Notes: generated by a model from the sequence alone, not told the origin. A stretch of DNA of 64,000 nucleotides from Ogataea parapolymorpha DL-1 (GCF_000187245.1 NC_027866.1:798411-862410); one strand, 5' to 3'; shown: positions 37,943 to 47,934, numbered from the stretch's first letter. Numbers and translations are program-made.

Positions 37943-40258
37943 TTACTTAATCCACATATCTTCGTAGAAACCAATAGACCTGTCGCTCAATTGGTAGCTG
38001 AGACATATCCCATCGATGTAGACGAGATATAAGACGTACCTTCCTTGCGCTATTCTTCTGCAATCAATGCCAATGAGCGTCCGCACGCCAAAATCGCCAC
38101 TCAGGCACAGCCGCTCGTAGTTCGGAACCACATACTCCTGGCGCATTCCATAGATGCCCCGGAACGTAGTCAAACGGAATACTGACACTAAACCTGACTG
38201 AGATCCCACCACGTAGCAATTGAGCTCAGGGATCAAAAATCCTAGAGACAGCCGGTTGGAATGGAGCCAATCCTCGTTGAATGGTTTGAACTGAAATACC
38301 TTGGGCACTGTCGCGTTGCAGATAAGCTTATTCACGCGGAAAAGCCCCATGCGCAACGCTGTGGACACAACCAGAAACTTGTCGGTAAATTGAGGAGTTC
38401 TGATCTGCGGCTCCCAATATTTTTTGGAATTCATCGATATGTGTGATTTCTGCTTTGAGCGCTGTTTCGATATGTAATAATCATCATACACCTTTTTAAT
38501 GCGTCGGTAATTATCTGACAACGACGTAAAAGGCTTCTGTTGCGAAATGAGACTCAGGTGGTCGAGAGTCACAGTTGGAATAAAAAAGTTGTGGAAGCTG
38601 GCAGAGATACCGATGTGGCTGGAATAGCACTCGTCAGACTCGCAGTCGAGCACTTTGCTCTCGTTAAGCATCTTGTTCAAAACCATTTTCTGCTGGTCAA
38701 TCCATGGATCGCCTGTCATCAGTTCCAGGGAGTCGACCTTCTTGAAACAACTAGAATCCACGTACTTGGTAATCCAGACATTGTCTCCTAGTAATGCTCG
38801 ACTGATAATGTACGGACGGCGGAACCGAACCCTGGCAAGCCTATCTCCATTTTCTTTATTATACGGTCCCTCGTACACCACCATCGGGAATTTAAAGATA
38901 ACCAATTCTCCGCTGATGGAAGCTCCGCTAACATAAACTTCGTCCTCTCCTTTTATGAAACTGACAGAAGGAACGTTGTGCAATATCTGGTGTGTTTGGA
39001 CATGAAAATCATTTCCGCATTCATCGATATAGTGTAACTGAATGCTTTGGCTGTTGTCAGAAACCACGACCATATTCTGGTACATGTCCAGGCCCCAGAC
39101 CGAGGACGATGCACTGAATTGATAATCAGGGGTCTCTCCCATATTGGGTATCCCTTTGTCCTGACAGCTCTTGACTAATCTCTCCACATTGTATAAAAGC
39201 ACTCTGCCGTCGTCACAGCAGAGGCCGAGAGTTTCTTGCTCTTTGAGCTGCCCGATCACCATGTAATTAATTGTATGAGGAAAATGCGGTCTGGTTGCGC
39301 TCTGGCGATGAGCCTCTGTTGTGACAGAAGGATGTGTATAAAATAGCAGCCGAGGTAGTTTATCTGGCTGGAATTTGTCCTTTTTGTGAGTAAACCCATA
39401 AACGCACGCTCCGACAGCAACGAATAAAAGATCATGTCTGGCGGAACAGCATACAATGTTGTTCTTGTACTTATCCGGTCTGCCAAAATCAAGCTTTGTA
39501 AATCCGTGAAACTCAATGTCTAGCGAGTCTTTAAACTTCTGGGCCGGTTGCGATCTCAAAGGAAATTCCAGCGAGTCTATTTTGGCAAAGTCTTGAATGA
39601 GCTCTATCTCCCCGTCACTGTGATGGTTTTCAAAGTTTTTGAACGTGTCGTTGGAATTTATGGGACACGGATGTTTGCATGCGTCCTGGCTGACATACTC
39701 ATAGCCCCCGATCATGGCATGCTCGTAGTAGTTCTCGCTGATATAAATAGTGTTGCTCTCACCGGAGCTGCGTATTCTGCGGTCTAACAGTGTGTCGGCT
39801 TCGTAATCTCCATCCTGAGGAGGGAAGGAGAGCTGATTCTCCGTGTAAAACAAGTCCTGGTCCTGTAAACTTGACTCCGTAACCACTAACGGCTGTAAAG
39901 CATTGTCTTCCAAGTCTGTGTCAAAGCGGTCGTCATCGTACCCATCACTCATATCGCTAGAGTCAGGAAACAAATTATAGCGCTCGCTGTTTCCCGCCAC
40001 TGATCCTCTGGTGCTGGAGCCACTGGTTCGGTTAATAACCTTGCTTCTAACGCCACACAGGGCCAGGAATCGTTCGAACCGTCGTTGGTGGTCAAAGTCC
40101 TGTAAACGGACTTCCCGAAGGTCCTCCCGAACGGAGCCCTCATCATCACTTATTCCATGTGCTGCCGACTGCTGTGGCGTAGCATACATGGAGTCCAATA
40201 TTTCGTGATCTCTTCGTCTTTCTACCTCAATTATATCTCCTAAATCCAATTCCCCCAT
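37943..40258 (-). CDS. WD40-like protein, possibly Crt10
   Basis: The 771-residue protein has a disordered acidic N terminus of about 230 residues (DGYDDDRFDTDLEDNALQ), then a probable beta-propeller: NIVCCSARHDLLFVAVGACVYGF, TINYMVIGQLKEQETLGLCCDDGRVLLYNVERL, SSSVWGLDMYQNMVVVSDNSQSI and HNVPSVSFI, with a C-terminal LCLSGDFGVRTLIGIDCRRIAQ. The pattern of NLL-FVAVG and DDG-V-LYN recalls fungal Crt10, a WD40-like regulator of ribonucleotide reductase genes and cullin Rtt101 partner, but I am not certain. It lies between the karyopherin and SPP2 on the same strand. Confidence 0.6.
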   Translation of the reverse strand: MGELDLGDIIEVERRRDHEILDSMYATPQQSAAHGISDDEGSVREDLREVRLQDFDHQRRFERFLALCGVRSKVINRTSGSSTRGSVAGNSERYNLFPDSSDMSDGYDDDRFDTDLEDNALQPLVVTESSLQDQDLFYTENQLSFPPQDGDYEADTLLDRRIRSSGESNTIYISENYYEHAMIGGYEYVSQDACKHPCPINSNDTFKNFENHHSDGEIELIQDFAKIDSLEFPLRSQPAQKFKDSLDIEFHGFTKLDFGRPDKYKNNIVCCSARHDLLFVAVGACVYGFTHKKDKFQPDKLPRLLFYTHPSVTTEAHRQSATRPHFPHTINYMVIGQLKEQETLGLCCDDGRVLLYNVERLVKSCQDKGIPNMGETPDYQFSASSSVWGLDMYQNMVVVSDNSQSIQLHYIDECGNDFHVQTHQILHNVPSVSFIKGEDEVYVSGASISGELVIFKFPMVVYEGPYNKENGDRLARVRFRRPYIISRALLGDNVWITKYVDSSCFKKVDSLELMTGDPWIDQQKMVLNKMLNESKVLDCESDECYSSHIGISASFHNFFIPTVTLDHLSLISQQKPFTSLSDNYRRIKKVYDDYYISKQRSKQKSHISMNSKKYWEPQIRTPQFTDKFLVVSTALRMGLFRVNKLICNATVPKVFQFKPFNEDWLHSNRLSLGFLIPELNCYVVGSQSGLVSVFRLTTFRGIYGMRQEYVVPNYERLCLSGDFGVRTLIGIDCRRIAQGRYVLYLVYIDGICLSYQLSDRSIGFYEDMWIK

Positions 40259-40320
40259 AATTATTTTTAGGTCGATCGACCCAGATAAGATTACAAGCTA
40301 TTATTTCATACTATACATTA

Positions 40321-40938
40321 TTAATCCCCTCGTTCCCTATATTCCTGACCTCTTGCTGGAGACCTTTCTCGTGGCATGGCGATGTCATCCTTTTTGACAA
40401 CAGGAACATAACTAGTCTCATGTCTATAAGCGCGGTTTTGCTGAGCTGGCGATGGCTTGGCCCCTAGGCCTAAGTATGGCGGTCTGGGCTTTGAAACAGG
40501 CGTTTTCGATCGAGTTCCGGAACCCTTCCAGCCCATTCCCCGCAGCATTGCTTCGCCAAACTTTTCCACAGGCATTTTCTCGTAACTTTTCAAAGTAGGG
40601 ACCTCGCCGTCCTGGCTCTCGATCGATTTGGGCGCCAGCAGTCGCGAGCCGATTGTTTGCGGTCTTTCGGTTTCCATTTTGTTCAGGCCATAATGTAGCT
40701 CTTTGTTGTCCTGCTCTGTTCGCTCTCTCCGTCGTGCTTCCCAGCCATCTTGTTTTATAACGGGCTTGATTACTAGGGGCTCATCTTTCTTATGCTGTAT
40801 ATCGTCAACGTTGCGGATCTCTACCTTTGTGTCCTTCTTCTCCTCGTCCTCAAATAGCTCGCTCCGTTTCAACGATGCGGACTTCTTCTTAAGCGAGAAC
40901 CCCACCTTGGACGCGGGCTTTTTCGTGGAGAAGTTCAT
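40321..40938 (-). CDS. SPP2: Pre-mRNA splicing factor Spp2 (G-patch protein)
   Basis: The 205-residue basic protein carries the Spp2/GPKOW signature YEKMPVEKFGEAMLRGMGWKGSGT near residues 119-142, a G-patch-like motif, followed by PRPPYLGLGAKPSPA. Spp2 binds the DEAH helicase Prp2 through its G-patch and activates it for the first catalytic step of splicing. N-terminal KVGFSLKKKSA is also shared with orthologues. Only 26 bp separate its ATG from the divergent SHE9 ATG, so the promoters overlap the neighbouring gene. Confidence 0.88.
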   Translation of the reverse strand: MNFSTKKPASKVGFSLKKKSASLKRSELFEDEEKKDTKVEIRNVDDIQHKKDEPLVIKPVIKQDGWEARRRERTEQDNKELHYGLNKMETERPQTIGSRLLAPKSIESQDGEVPTLKSYEKMPVEKFGEAMLRGMGWKGSGTRSKTPVSKPRPPYLGLGAKPSPAQQNRAYRHETSYVPVVKKDDIAMPRERSPARGQEYRERGD

Positions 40939-40964
40939 AATGGAAATAAAAAATAATTAGTCCC

Positions 40965-42101
40965 ATGCTGATCTTGCGAAGAATTCATCCCTCGCAAAAC
41001 CCGCTCGCTTTCCTTCGTCGGCTTTCCAGCAAGCCAGATAAGTTTCCCTCAGATGGACAACAGGCAGAACGAATAAACAAACAGACAGCCAAACTGATCA
41101 ATGACATAGAATCCAAAAGCCCTGAAAACAATGGGTCTGCCCTCAAGGATTACATCAATGCTGTCATTGGAAGCGAGAACTTCAAAGAGCTTAAGGCTGA
41201 GTTTGCACGTTTCCACTCCGAGCGAGCCAAATTAGCAAAAGAATACCACAGCTCTTTTAGCGACAAGCTCGACCGAACTGCCGCAGAGCTTAGAAAGAGT
41301 GCTACGATAGCCTCCAAACTCATGAACGACTTGACAGGATACACAAAGATCAACAAACTGAAGGAGAAGATAGTGGAAAACGAACAGAAGATGAGAGATT
41401 TAAGAGCCTTGATCAGCGAAAGCAAGCAGAATTATGCACGTGCTCTTGAAGAACAGACATCAGCACAGAAACATATCAACGAGCTTCTTGAACGGAAACA
41501 CAGCTGGAGTTCTCAGGATCTCGAGAAATTTACGAATCTCTACAGAAACGGCCATGAATTGGAGCGCCGCGTGGAAGCGAACTTTAACAAAGTGGCAGAA
41601 TTGGAGGCCAAGGAGAACGATTTGCACAATGAATTGATTCAGAGCATTATGGAGAGGTATCACGAAGAGCAGGTGTGGTCCGACAAGATTCGACAGTTTT
41701 CTACGTGGGGTACCATCTTCATCGTGTGTGTAAACTTGTTGCTGATGCTTTTAGTGCAGCTGTTATTCGAGCCTTGGAAAAGATATAGACTTCTGAGCTC
41801 TTTCGAATCGAAAGTTAAAGAGCTTTTTGAGACCCAGGGACTAGAGAACTGGGACAAACTGAAATCTGGATTGCAGAACATCGAGCGCAGACTCGACAAG
41901 TTCGAGCATGTTGAAGGCATACTACCTGCCGATTTCTCTTGGAGTAGCATAAGACAGTGGGCCACCAAGCTGAGACTTATCTTTTTCAGCGACAAATTCT
42001 ACAAGCTTGATGTGTCGTCGGTGGAATTGACTGCATTCTGTGGCGCAATCAGCTCTATCTTCCTCATCCTAGGCATGGTTCTGTCTAGACTTCTCTTATA
42101 G
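40965..42101 (+). CDS. SHE9: Mitochondrial inner-membrane protein She9/Mdm33
   Basis: The 378-residue protein begins with an arginine-rich mitochondrial presequence (LILRRIHPSQNPLAFLRRLSSK), followed by a long coiled coil (about 80-235: KLNEK-type heptads, EYHSSFSDKLDRTAAELRKS) and two membrane segments, WGTIFIVCVNLLLMLLVQLLF near 247-267 and the C-terminal LTAFCGAISSIFLILGMVLS. This architecture is that of She9/Mdm33, which controls inner-membrane shape and fission. It has lower similarity in the matrix coiled coil than in the first membrane segment and the LFEPW motif that follows. Confidence 0.88.
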   Translation: MLILRRIHPSQNPLAFLRRLSSKPDKFPSDGQQAERINKQTAKLINDIESKSPENNGSALKDYINAVIGSENFKELKAEFARFHSERAKLAKEYHSSFSDKLDRTAAELRKSATIASKLMNDLTGYTKINKLKEKIVENEQKMRDLRALISESKQNYARALEEQTSAQKHINELLERKHSWSSQDLEKFTNLYRNGHELERRVEANFNKVAELEAKENDLHNELIQSIMERYHEEQVWSDKIRQFSTWGTIFIVCVNLLLMLLVQLLFEPWKRYRLLSSFESKVKELFETQGLENWDKLKSGLQNIERRLDKFEHVEGILPADFSWSSIRQWATKLRLIFFSDKFYKLDVSSVELTAFCGAISSIFLILGMVLSRLLL

Positions 42102-42189
42102 ACATATGGCGTCTATCGACGCGTCGACAATAAAATACTCCTTACACCGAGCAAGAGCTAAAACGAACAAAAAGTTTTGGATAAATCAG

Positions 42190-42198
42190 TTTGCCACC
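42190..42198 (-). promoter_or_regulatory. PACE element upstream of RPT3
   Basis: TTTGCCACC on the plus strand is the exact reverse complement of GGTGGCAAA, the proteasome-associated control element bound by Rpn4. It lies 52 bp before the RPT3 ATG. A 12-nt palindrome containing ACGCGT is farther upstream at 42116-42127. Confidence 0.8.
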
Positions 42199-42250
42199 GG
42201 TTAGAGCGTAACAAAAACTTGAATCTCCTTATAACAATAAACATACTAGC

Positions 42251-43504
42251 ATGGAAGAAATTGGTATCTACCCAACACACACGCCTGGTATTGGTCAGCC
42301 TGTCGAAAGTATAAACTCGAATGCCAATGGTAATGCCAATAAGAATAGCACAGACGTTTATTTAAAACTGAAGAAGCTGGAGAAGGAATTGCAACTTCTG
42401 ATGTTGCAAGAAGACTACATTAAAGACGAACAGCGCCACCTAAAGCGAGAACTGATCAGAGCACAGGAAGAAGTGAAGAAAATTCAGAGTGTTCCTCTTG
42501 TCATTGGACAGTTCTTGGAACCTATTGATCAGCACACAGGTATTGTTTCGTCGACTACGGGCTCCAATTACGTGGTTAGAATTTTGTCGACGTTGGACAG
42601 AGAGCTTTTGAAGCCTTCAGCCTCTGTTGCGCTCCACCGTCATTCTAATGCCCTTGTGGACATTTTACCACCAGAGGCAGACTCCTCGATATCGATAGTG
42701 GGAGAAAACGAAAAACCAGATGTCACATACAACGACGTGGGAGGATTAGACATGCAAAAACAAGAAATCAGAGAGGCTGTGGAGTTGCCTCTCACGCAAG
42801 CAGATCTGTACAAGCAGATTGGTATAGATCCTCCTCGAGGTGTCCTTCTGTATGGTCCCCCAGGTACAGGTAAGACAATGCTGGTCAAGGCCGTTGCCAA
42901 CAGCTCTACCGCTTCATTCATTAGAGTCAACGGCTCGGAGTTTGTGCAAAAGTATCTTGGAGAAGGCCCTAGAATGGTGAGAGACGTTTTCAGACTGGCC
43001 AGGGAAAACTCGCCATCTATTATTTTCATCGACGAAATTGACGCAATTGCCACAAAGAGATTCGATGCCCAGACCGGTGCCGACAGAGAGGTGCAAAGAA
43101 TCTTGATAGAGCTTCTCACGCAGATGGATGGATTTGACCAATCCACCAATGTTAAGGTCATCATGGCCACTAATAGACCAGATACGCTGGACCCGGCTCT
43201 TTTGAGACCTGGAAGATTGGACAGAAAGATTGAGTTCCCCTCGCTAAGAGACAGAAGAGAGAGGAGATTGATTTTCAGTACAATTGCAGCCAAGATGTCG
43301 CTTTCCCCAGAGGTGGATCTGGATTCGTTAATTATGAGAAATGAGCCACTGAGTGGAGCTATCATCGCTGCCATTATGCAAGAAGCTGGTCTCCGTGCAG
43401 TGAGAAAGAACAGGTATGTTATCTTACAGAGCGATTTGGAAGAAGCGTACACGGCACAAGTGAAGACAGGAAATGAAGTCGATAAGTTTGAGTTCTATAA
43501 ATAA
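42251..43504 (+). CDS. RPT3: 26S proteasome regulatory ATPase Rpt3
   Basis: The 417-residue AAA ATPase of the 19S base ring has an N-terminal coiled coil (about 36-80), an OB-like domain, then Walker A GPPGTGKT at 202-209 and Walker B IIFIDEID with D261/E262. Family blocks [23 protein letters not shown] and [16 protein letters not shown] identify it as Rpt3 rather than another subunit. The C terminus FEFYK carries an HbYX-type F-Y-K end that docks in the 20S alpha ring. Its last 10 coding bases overlap the end of SMP3 on the other strand. A PACE site lies upstream. Confidence 0.97.
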   Translation: MEEIGIYPTHTPGIGQPVESINSNANGNANKNSTDVYLKLKKLEKELQLLMLQEDYIKDEQRHLKRELIRAQEEVKKIQSVPLVIGQFLEPIDQHTGIVSSTTGSNYVVRILSTLDRELLKPSASVALHRHSNALVDILPPEADSSISIVGENEKPDVTYNDVGGLDMQKQEIREAVELPLTQADLYKQIGIDPPRGVLLYGPPGTGKTMLVKAVANSSTASFIRVNGSEFVQKYLGEGPRMVRDVFRLARENSPSIIFIDEIDAIATKRFDAQTGADREVQRILIELLTQMDGFDQSTNVKVIMATNRPDTLDPALLRPGRLDRKIEFPSLRDRRERRLIFSTIAAKMSLSPEVDLDSLIMRNEPLSGAIIAAIMQEAGLRAVRKNRYVILQSDLEEAYTAQVKTGNEVDKFEFYK

Positions 43505-44976
43505 GCAGTGAAATTGAAGATTCCGATGCCTGGTTTGAAGGCTTCCCATCCGTATTTATCAAATTCAGAATGATCCATACTATAATGCCACTTATAGCTC
43601 CAAATCTGACGATAATGGAGACTAGTGTTCTTGAAATTAAGCATGGCGTTCTGTGGGGCTATGAGAAGTACATGTCCGTTAGATTCTGTAATGTCCGCTA
43701 GCAATGGCTCGAGGGACTCGTATTCAAAACCCATGCAGTCTATCACAAATGGAGATGTCGCATTTCTTGCTCTATTTTCAAATTCCGGCTCATCTTTGTT
43801 AATATATGATAACGAATCATTTTGTAGAAACCATGTTGGCGGCTTGTATGTTCTCCAGAACACAGAGTTCCCTGAGTGATGTTGCAGCTCTTGCATAGCT
43901 GGAACGACGCCTCCCTGATGCAATTTTCCCATGAAAACCAGCATAACTAGGTTAAATGGAATCCAAAGCATCAACAACACTTTCTTGATTGTGGACCGCG
44001 ATATGTCGACGCAGCTGGCCCATAATGGCACCATAGGAATGAGAAAACGAAGCTCTTGGTGCGGAACAAGGCTCAATACTATCATCCCCGATGCCACTGT
44101 CAAGAACGACGTAGACTTGATGTTTTTTGTCGTGAATGGAAACGCTAGGAATATCAGCGGGCCAAACATGGTTGGATAGTTCACCAGTATGTGTTGGTAG
44201 TATGGATGCAAACCGTGTTGTGCCAGATTAGAGATCTTGCTGTTGTATAGTAGATTATTCAGCGGCGTTATTGTGGAGGTATTAATGGAGCCTGTAAAGT
44301 AATAAGAGTCTGCGGCGATGAATACGAGACTGAAAAAGACGAAGCTTTGGATGGCCAACAGTGATTGAAGCTTGTTTTGAAGGCCATACTTAAGGACGAA
44401 TATAGACGGAAGAATCAGCCAGGCGACAAACGTGACTCTGTTGAATATTCCAAAAGAGACCAAAAATCCTAGAAAGAGAAGCTGGTACGAAGAGATCCTC
44501 TTCTTTTTGGTCTCCAATGCCTTTCTCATGTCATTAATGATCCAAACGGTAAACAAAAGAACGCAGGTTTCGATACTGTTGGAGAATGTGTGTGACTGAT
44601 ACACTAGAGTAACGTAGCTCGTGTCGGCCAGCAACAAGGCCGTAGAAAAGTCTTTTCTGCGAAGATGCAATTTGCGTAGCGTGACTTGGACGGCAATCAA
44701 TGTCATGAGCGAGTAAATCAGTTTTACTAGCTTGTAGGATCCGATTGGCGACTCTCCAAGGTTCTGAACGACTAGTTGGATCCATTTAATTGGCACGATC
44801 GAGCGACATGCGTGTTGGAACTCCCACGGGACATTGTCATTGAACAACGGCTGAAAGGTCTGGAAAAACTCGTCCGGATGGATGTAAGAGAGCCAGGAAA
44901 CGGACTCTAGCCGGAGAAACAAAGAAAGAATGTGAAACGACCACCAAACTGTCTCCCAGTTCCAGTGCCAAATCAT
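43495..44976 (-). CDS. SMP3: GPI mannosyltransferase IV, Smp3
   Basis: The 493-residue ER membrane protein has the GT22 catalytic start HPDE at residues 33-36 ([16 protein letters not shown]), about ten hydrophobic helices, and the Smp3/PIG-Z block [38 protein letters not shown], then [15 protein letters not shown]. Smp3 adds the fourth mannose to GPI precursors, which is essential in yeasts. Length compares with 516 residues in S. cerevisiae. The stop codon lies inside the end of RPT3. Confidence 0.92.
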   Translation of the reverse strand: MIWHWNWETVWWSFHILSLFLRLESVSWLSYIHPDEFFQTFQPLFNDNVPWEFQHACRSIVPIKWIQLVVQNLGESPIGSYKLVKLIYSLMTLIAVQVTLRKLHLRRKDFSTALLLADTSYVTLVYQSHTFSNSIETCVLLFTVWIINDMRKALETKKKRISSYQLLFLGFLVSFGIFNRVTFVAWLILPSIFVLKYGLQNKLQSLLAIQSFVFFSLVFIAADSYYFTGSINTSTITPLNNLLYNSKISNLAQHGLHPYYQHILVNYPTMFGPLIFLAFPFTTKNIKSTSFLTVASGMIVLSLVPHQELRFLIPMVPLWASCVDISRSTIKKVLLMLWIPFNLVMLVFMGKLHQGGVVPAMQELQHHSGNSVFWRTYKPPTWFLQNDSLSYINKDEPEFENRARNATSPFVIDCMGFEYESLEPLLADITESNGHVLLIAPQNAMLNFKNTSLHYRQIWSYKWHYSMDHSEFDKYGWEAFKPGIGIFNFTAYL

Positions 44977-45053
44977 AGGTGCGAATAATTTTTTATGACT
45001 AAAACATTTATATAACCTTGTATCTCTTTGTTTGACCTATTACAGTAAGTTAC

Positions 45054-46067
45054 CTAACAGTCGACCAACTCGACAGCCTTCAAGTGGACCTTATTACATT
45101 GGCCTCCAATCGACTGGTCGTACAAGTTGTAGAAGGTGCCCGACAGACACTGGTAGAATATGGTGTCGTTACCAATGGCCAGGTATCCGTCTGGGGAAAT
45201 GGACCATCCGTCAGCATAGATGGCACCAGCTTGTGGTGGAGGACCGTCGAATTGGAATTGTCTGTTAGCAACGATAGAGCCAATTCTTCCCTCCGAGTCA
45301 TACAGGATACCGTCCTTCAAAGTCATGGCCAGAGCACCCTCCTTCTTACAGGACACAGAGGTGACGTAGTCTCCAGTTGCAGTGGATGAGGAAGCGGTGG
45401 AGGTCTTCGAAGAAGCGGTGGAAGATGCCTGGATTTGACCGTCGGAGATCTGGGAGATCACACCGCTGGTGGTGGCAGAAGAGGCCTTGGTGCTGGTGGT
45501 AGCTTGGATCTGGCCGTCAGTGATCTGAGACACAACGTCAGCAGCAGTGGAAGTGGATGACGACTTGCTGGTGGCTTGGATCTGACCATCGCCGATTTGG
45601 GTAACAACGTCAGCAGCAGTGCTCTTGGAAGAAGTGGAGGTGGTAGCTTGGATTTGACCGTCGCCAATTTGAGTGACAACAGCTGCGGCAGTCTTCTTGG
45701 AGCTCGATGAAGAAGAGGTGGTGGTGGCAGTGGTGGCTTGGATTTGACCGTCCGTGATTTGCGACACAACAGCTGCGGCAGTAGAAGTAGAGGATTTGGA
45801 GGTTTCTTTCTCGGTGTTCGTGGTAGCCTGAATTTGACCATCACCAATTTGAGAAACAACCTGTCTTTTCTCAACGTTGAGAGAGGCGGAAACCGAGGAA
45901 CTGGTCTCTAGTGGTTCAACAGCAATACCGAAAGTAGCCGAGTAGCTAGTCAGAGCACCATCCAGGGTGTAGGATGGGGTCATGGTAGTCCAGTAGGTAG
46001 AGCCAACATAGGCAGCGAATGCGTTGGAGGCCAAACTGATGGCAGCGAGCGAGGATGTGAACTTCAT
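45054..46067 (-). CDS. PIR-family cell-wall protein with six internal repeats
   Basis: The 337-residue precursor has a signal peptide ([17 protein letters not shown]), a short propeptide, and a Kex2 site K67-R68. Six PIR repeats of the [11 protein letters not shown] type follow from residue 69, each within VVSQI/VVTQI context; the Gln of the first Q-[IV]-x-D-G-Q is the ester link to beta-1,3-glucan. Between repeats lie Ser/Thr/Ala-rich spacers for O-mannosylation by PMTs. The C-terminal domain has the exact PIR four-cysteine spacing C-66-C-16-C-12-C. It is secreted and alkali-extractable, and also disulfide-held. The frame extends upstream to a TTG at 46133, but 46067 is the first ATG. The promoter holds four ACGCGT sites. 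Confidence 0.96.
   Translation of the reverse strand: MKFTSSLAAISLASNAFAAYVGSTYWTTMTPSYTLDGALTSYSATFGIAVEPLETSSSVSASLNVEKRQVVSQIGDGQIQATTNTEKETSKSSTSTAAAVVSQITDGQIQATTATTTSSSSSSKKTAAAVVTQIGDGQIQATTSTSSKSTAADVVTQIGDGQIQATSKSSSTSTAADVVSQITDGQIQATTSTKASSATTSGVISQISDGQIQASSTASSKTSTASSSTATGDYVTSVSCKKEGALAMTLKDGILYDSEGRIGSIVANRQFQFDGPPPQAGAIYADGWSISPDGYLAIGNDTIFYQCLSGTFYNLYDQSIGGQCNKVHLKAVELVDC
45426..45863 (-). repeat. Six PIR repeats within the cell-wall protein gene
   Basis: The six repeat units, each about 13 residues of conserved core plus a variable Ser/Thr/Lys spacer, are encoded here. The last one ([10 protein letters not shown]) is the most diverged and the first abuts the Kex2 site. Repeat number in such genes often varies between strains. 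Confidence 0.9.
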
Positions 46068-46110
46068 AGTGCTAGCGAGTTGACTGAGAAAAGCCCGAGT
46101 AAATCTCGCG

Positions 46111-46120
46111 TTTATATATA
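46111..46120 (-). promoter_or_regulatory. TATA box of the PIR gene
   Basis: The minus strand reads TATATATAAA about 45 bp upstream of the PIR ATG, next to an ACGCGA half-match. It is a strong TATA consensus fitting a highly regulated wall gene. Confidence 0.65.
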
Positions 46121-46232
46121 CCTCGGCTGTCAATTTCGCTAAATTTAGTAATGGCTTTGCAAAGGAGTGTGCATGCTTGGCTGAAACTCCTTTAAAATTG
46201 TTTCGGAACCATTTTATGAAATGGACTTAAAA

Positions 46233-46502
46233 ACGCGTAGATAGAGACAGCAGGAGCCTGCAATCACAGTCAATGACCTACTTATGCTGGCTTTTCCGTC
46301 TGTTGAAGCTCTGTGTGCCACTACGGCCTCCATTTTTTCTACCATTTTTCGCGTTTGTTGTTGTATTATTGAATGCATCCCCGAGGACGCGTTTAATTTT
46401 TTCATATTATTTTGAAAGGAGAATGCGGTGTGAAGGTGCGAACAACAATAAACACCACCGTACCTATTCCTTCGATTGACGCGTGCTAACGCTTTGACGC
46501 GT
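46233..46502. promoter_or_regulatory. Cluster of four MCB (ACGCGT) sites
   Basis: Exact ACGCGT occurs at 46233-46238, 46387-46392, 46479-46484 and 46497-46502, that is 166 to 435 bp upstream of the PIR ATG. The last two are 18 bp apart. MCB is bound by MBF (Mbp1-Swi6) and drives G1/S expression in other yeasts. Confidence 0.65.
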
Positions 46503-46578
46503 GCATCATCAGTAATAGTGGAATCTACACGCTGGAACGCCTATAACTATAACAAACTAGGAAATATAACACATGATT

Positions 46579-47919
46579 TCAGTCGAGCCACTTTTCCCTG
46601 TCGTTTCTCTTTATGCCTTTCTCGTACATCGAGTACGCGGCTGGGAACAACCCTGTTTTACTCATGATTATTGTTCTTGAAGGAGTGAGTTTCGCTTTAA
46701 GCAAATTTGCATCTATCAGCGACATCAACAATGTTTCGACGAACGTCTCATCTAGACCCTTATTGAGAACTGTGTAAAACCATTCATCTCTTGCAGCAAA
46801 CTCGTTCTTCATTGCTTCTGGGCTCAGTGACACTTCTAGTGCCTTCCGTACAGACTCGAAACTCAGCCCCCCCTGTAGCTTGTACGTTCTTAGCACGAGA
46901 TTTCTGAGCACCAAAATCCTTACCCGTTGCAGGAATCCTACTAATATTCCGAGTTTAATGAAATATTCTTGCTTTTCTGCTACCATTTTCGAAAATCCAA
47001 ATAAATCTCCATTTTTGTAGCACTGGATCAATGGACGATACAATTGTAAAAGTTCATGGTTTCCCAGCTGAGCCTCCAAATACTGCAAGTTGGGACATTT
47101 TCCCACTAGCAGTCCCGACGGCAGCAAATACTTGAGAATCAGCAGTATATTCTTCAACGGGGCCTGTTGGTGACAATTTTTGAAGCACCAATAAAAATGG
47201 TGGTATGCGACATAGTAGTTGCTCTGGAGCAGGTGGAATTTGCCCAGCACAAATCTATATTGTATTAGTTGCTTGCGCGAGATGAGGCTCTTATCGAGTG
47301 CCAGAATGTTGATGTTGGAGAAAACGTTGTTGCACAGCATCACAGAGTCTATGTACATGTAGGTCTGGCAAAGTGTAATGCTGAGAAACATTAAAATCGA
47401 GATTTTGTACCTCTTGGAGGGAATATTCAGCTCTGGATCGTTTCTTATGTTGTTCAGACTTTTCAGCAGCAACGTCGTCATGTATGATAAGCGAGGATAG
47501 TCGTTGGTCCGTCCATTGATACTCATTAGCTTCTCGTCCACCAATTTGGCGAGGCGGACAATGCTAGTGGTCGATTCTTGCACCAGTCTCAACAGTTTGG
47601 CGTTCTGGGTGTTATTGAGTGCAACGCTCAAGCTCTCGTAAAATTTAATGAGAAGGTCTATCGATTTTTGCAGCGACCATGGATCAAAGTCGCGGACAAA
47701 GATGAGGTAGCTTTGAACGAGTGTTTCGAATGACGGCCAGTCTCCGCCGAAGAATGAAGCCTTCTCTATCTCACTCATGATGTGGCTGTTCGAGTAGTTT
47801 TGTAAATTCTTCTGCAATGGAGCAAGATGTTGCGTAGTAGGGTTCACTGAGAGTGCAATGTGTAGCGTATCTGTTTGAATGGCATCTTGAACCAATTGTA
47901 AATAATCAGCGAGCGACAT
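46579..47919 (-). CDS. CSN12: PCI-domain protein, Csn12/PCID2-like
   Basis: The 446-residue all-helical protein has a PCI-type C-terminal half: YRFVLGKFHLLQSNYYVAYHHFYWCFKNC, ILLILKYLLPSGLLVGKCPN, and FIKLGILVGFLQRVRILVLRNLVLRTY with a winged-helix end (LMSLIDANLLKAKLTPSRTIIMSK). This is the Csn12/Thp1/PCID2 arrangement. Yeast Csn12 acts with the COP9 signalosome and with Thp3 in transcription-linked splicing; Thp1 (TREX-2) is the alternative. Length fits Csn12 (423) and Thp1 (455). Only 15 bp separate its ATG from the divergent UPF3 ATG. Confidence 0.75.
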   Translation of the reverse strand: MSLADYLQLVQDAIQTDTLHIALSVNPTTQHLAPLQKNLQNYSNSHIMSEIEKASFFGGDWPSFETLVQSYLIFVRDFDPWSLQKSIDLLIKFYESLSVALNNTQNAKLLRLVQESTTSIVRLAKLVDEKLMSINGRTNDYPRLSYMTTLLLKSLNNIRNDPELNIPSKRYKISILMFLSITLCQTYMYIDSVMLCNNVFSNINILALDKSLISRKQLIQYRFVLGKFHLLQSNYYVAYHHFYWCFKNCHQQAPLKNILLILKYLLPSGLLVGKCPNLQYLEAQLGNHELLQLYRPLIQCYKNGDLFGFSKMVAEKQEYFIKLGILVGFLQRVRILVLRNLVLRTYKLQGGLSFESVRKALEVSLSPEAMKNEFAARDEWFYTVLNKGLDETFVETLLMSLIDANLLKAKLTPSRTIIMSKTGLFPAAYSMYEKGIKRNDREKWLD

Positions 47920-47934
47920 GCACCAGATAGATAA

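Larger units (their letters stand above)
46068..46578. promoter_or_regulatory. Long PIR promoter, 511 bp
   Basis: Both flanking genes read leftward, so this whole gap can serve as PIR promoter apart from the end of the CSN12-like transcript. A TATATATAAA box is at 46111-46120 on the minus strand, about 45 bp before the PIR ATG. Four ACGCGT words lie farther upstream. No gene or RNA is seen. Confidence 0.65.

Noticed and set aside
42640..43452. 270-codon open frame antisense to RPT3
   Set aside because: It lies wholly inside a conserved AAA ATPase gene on the other strand, has no family features and follows the codon bias of RPT3.
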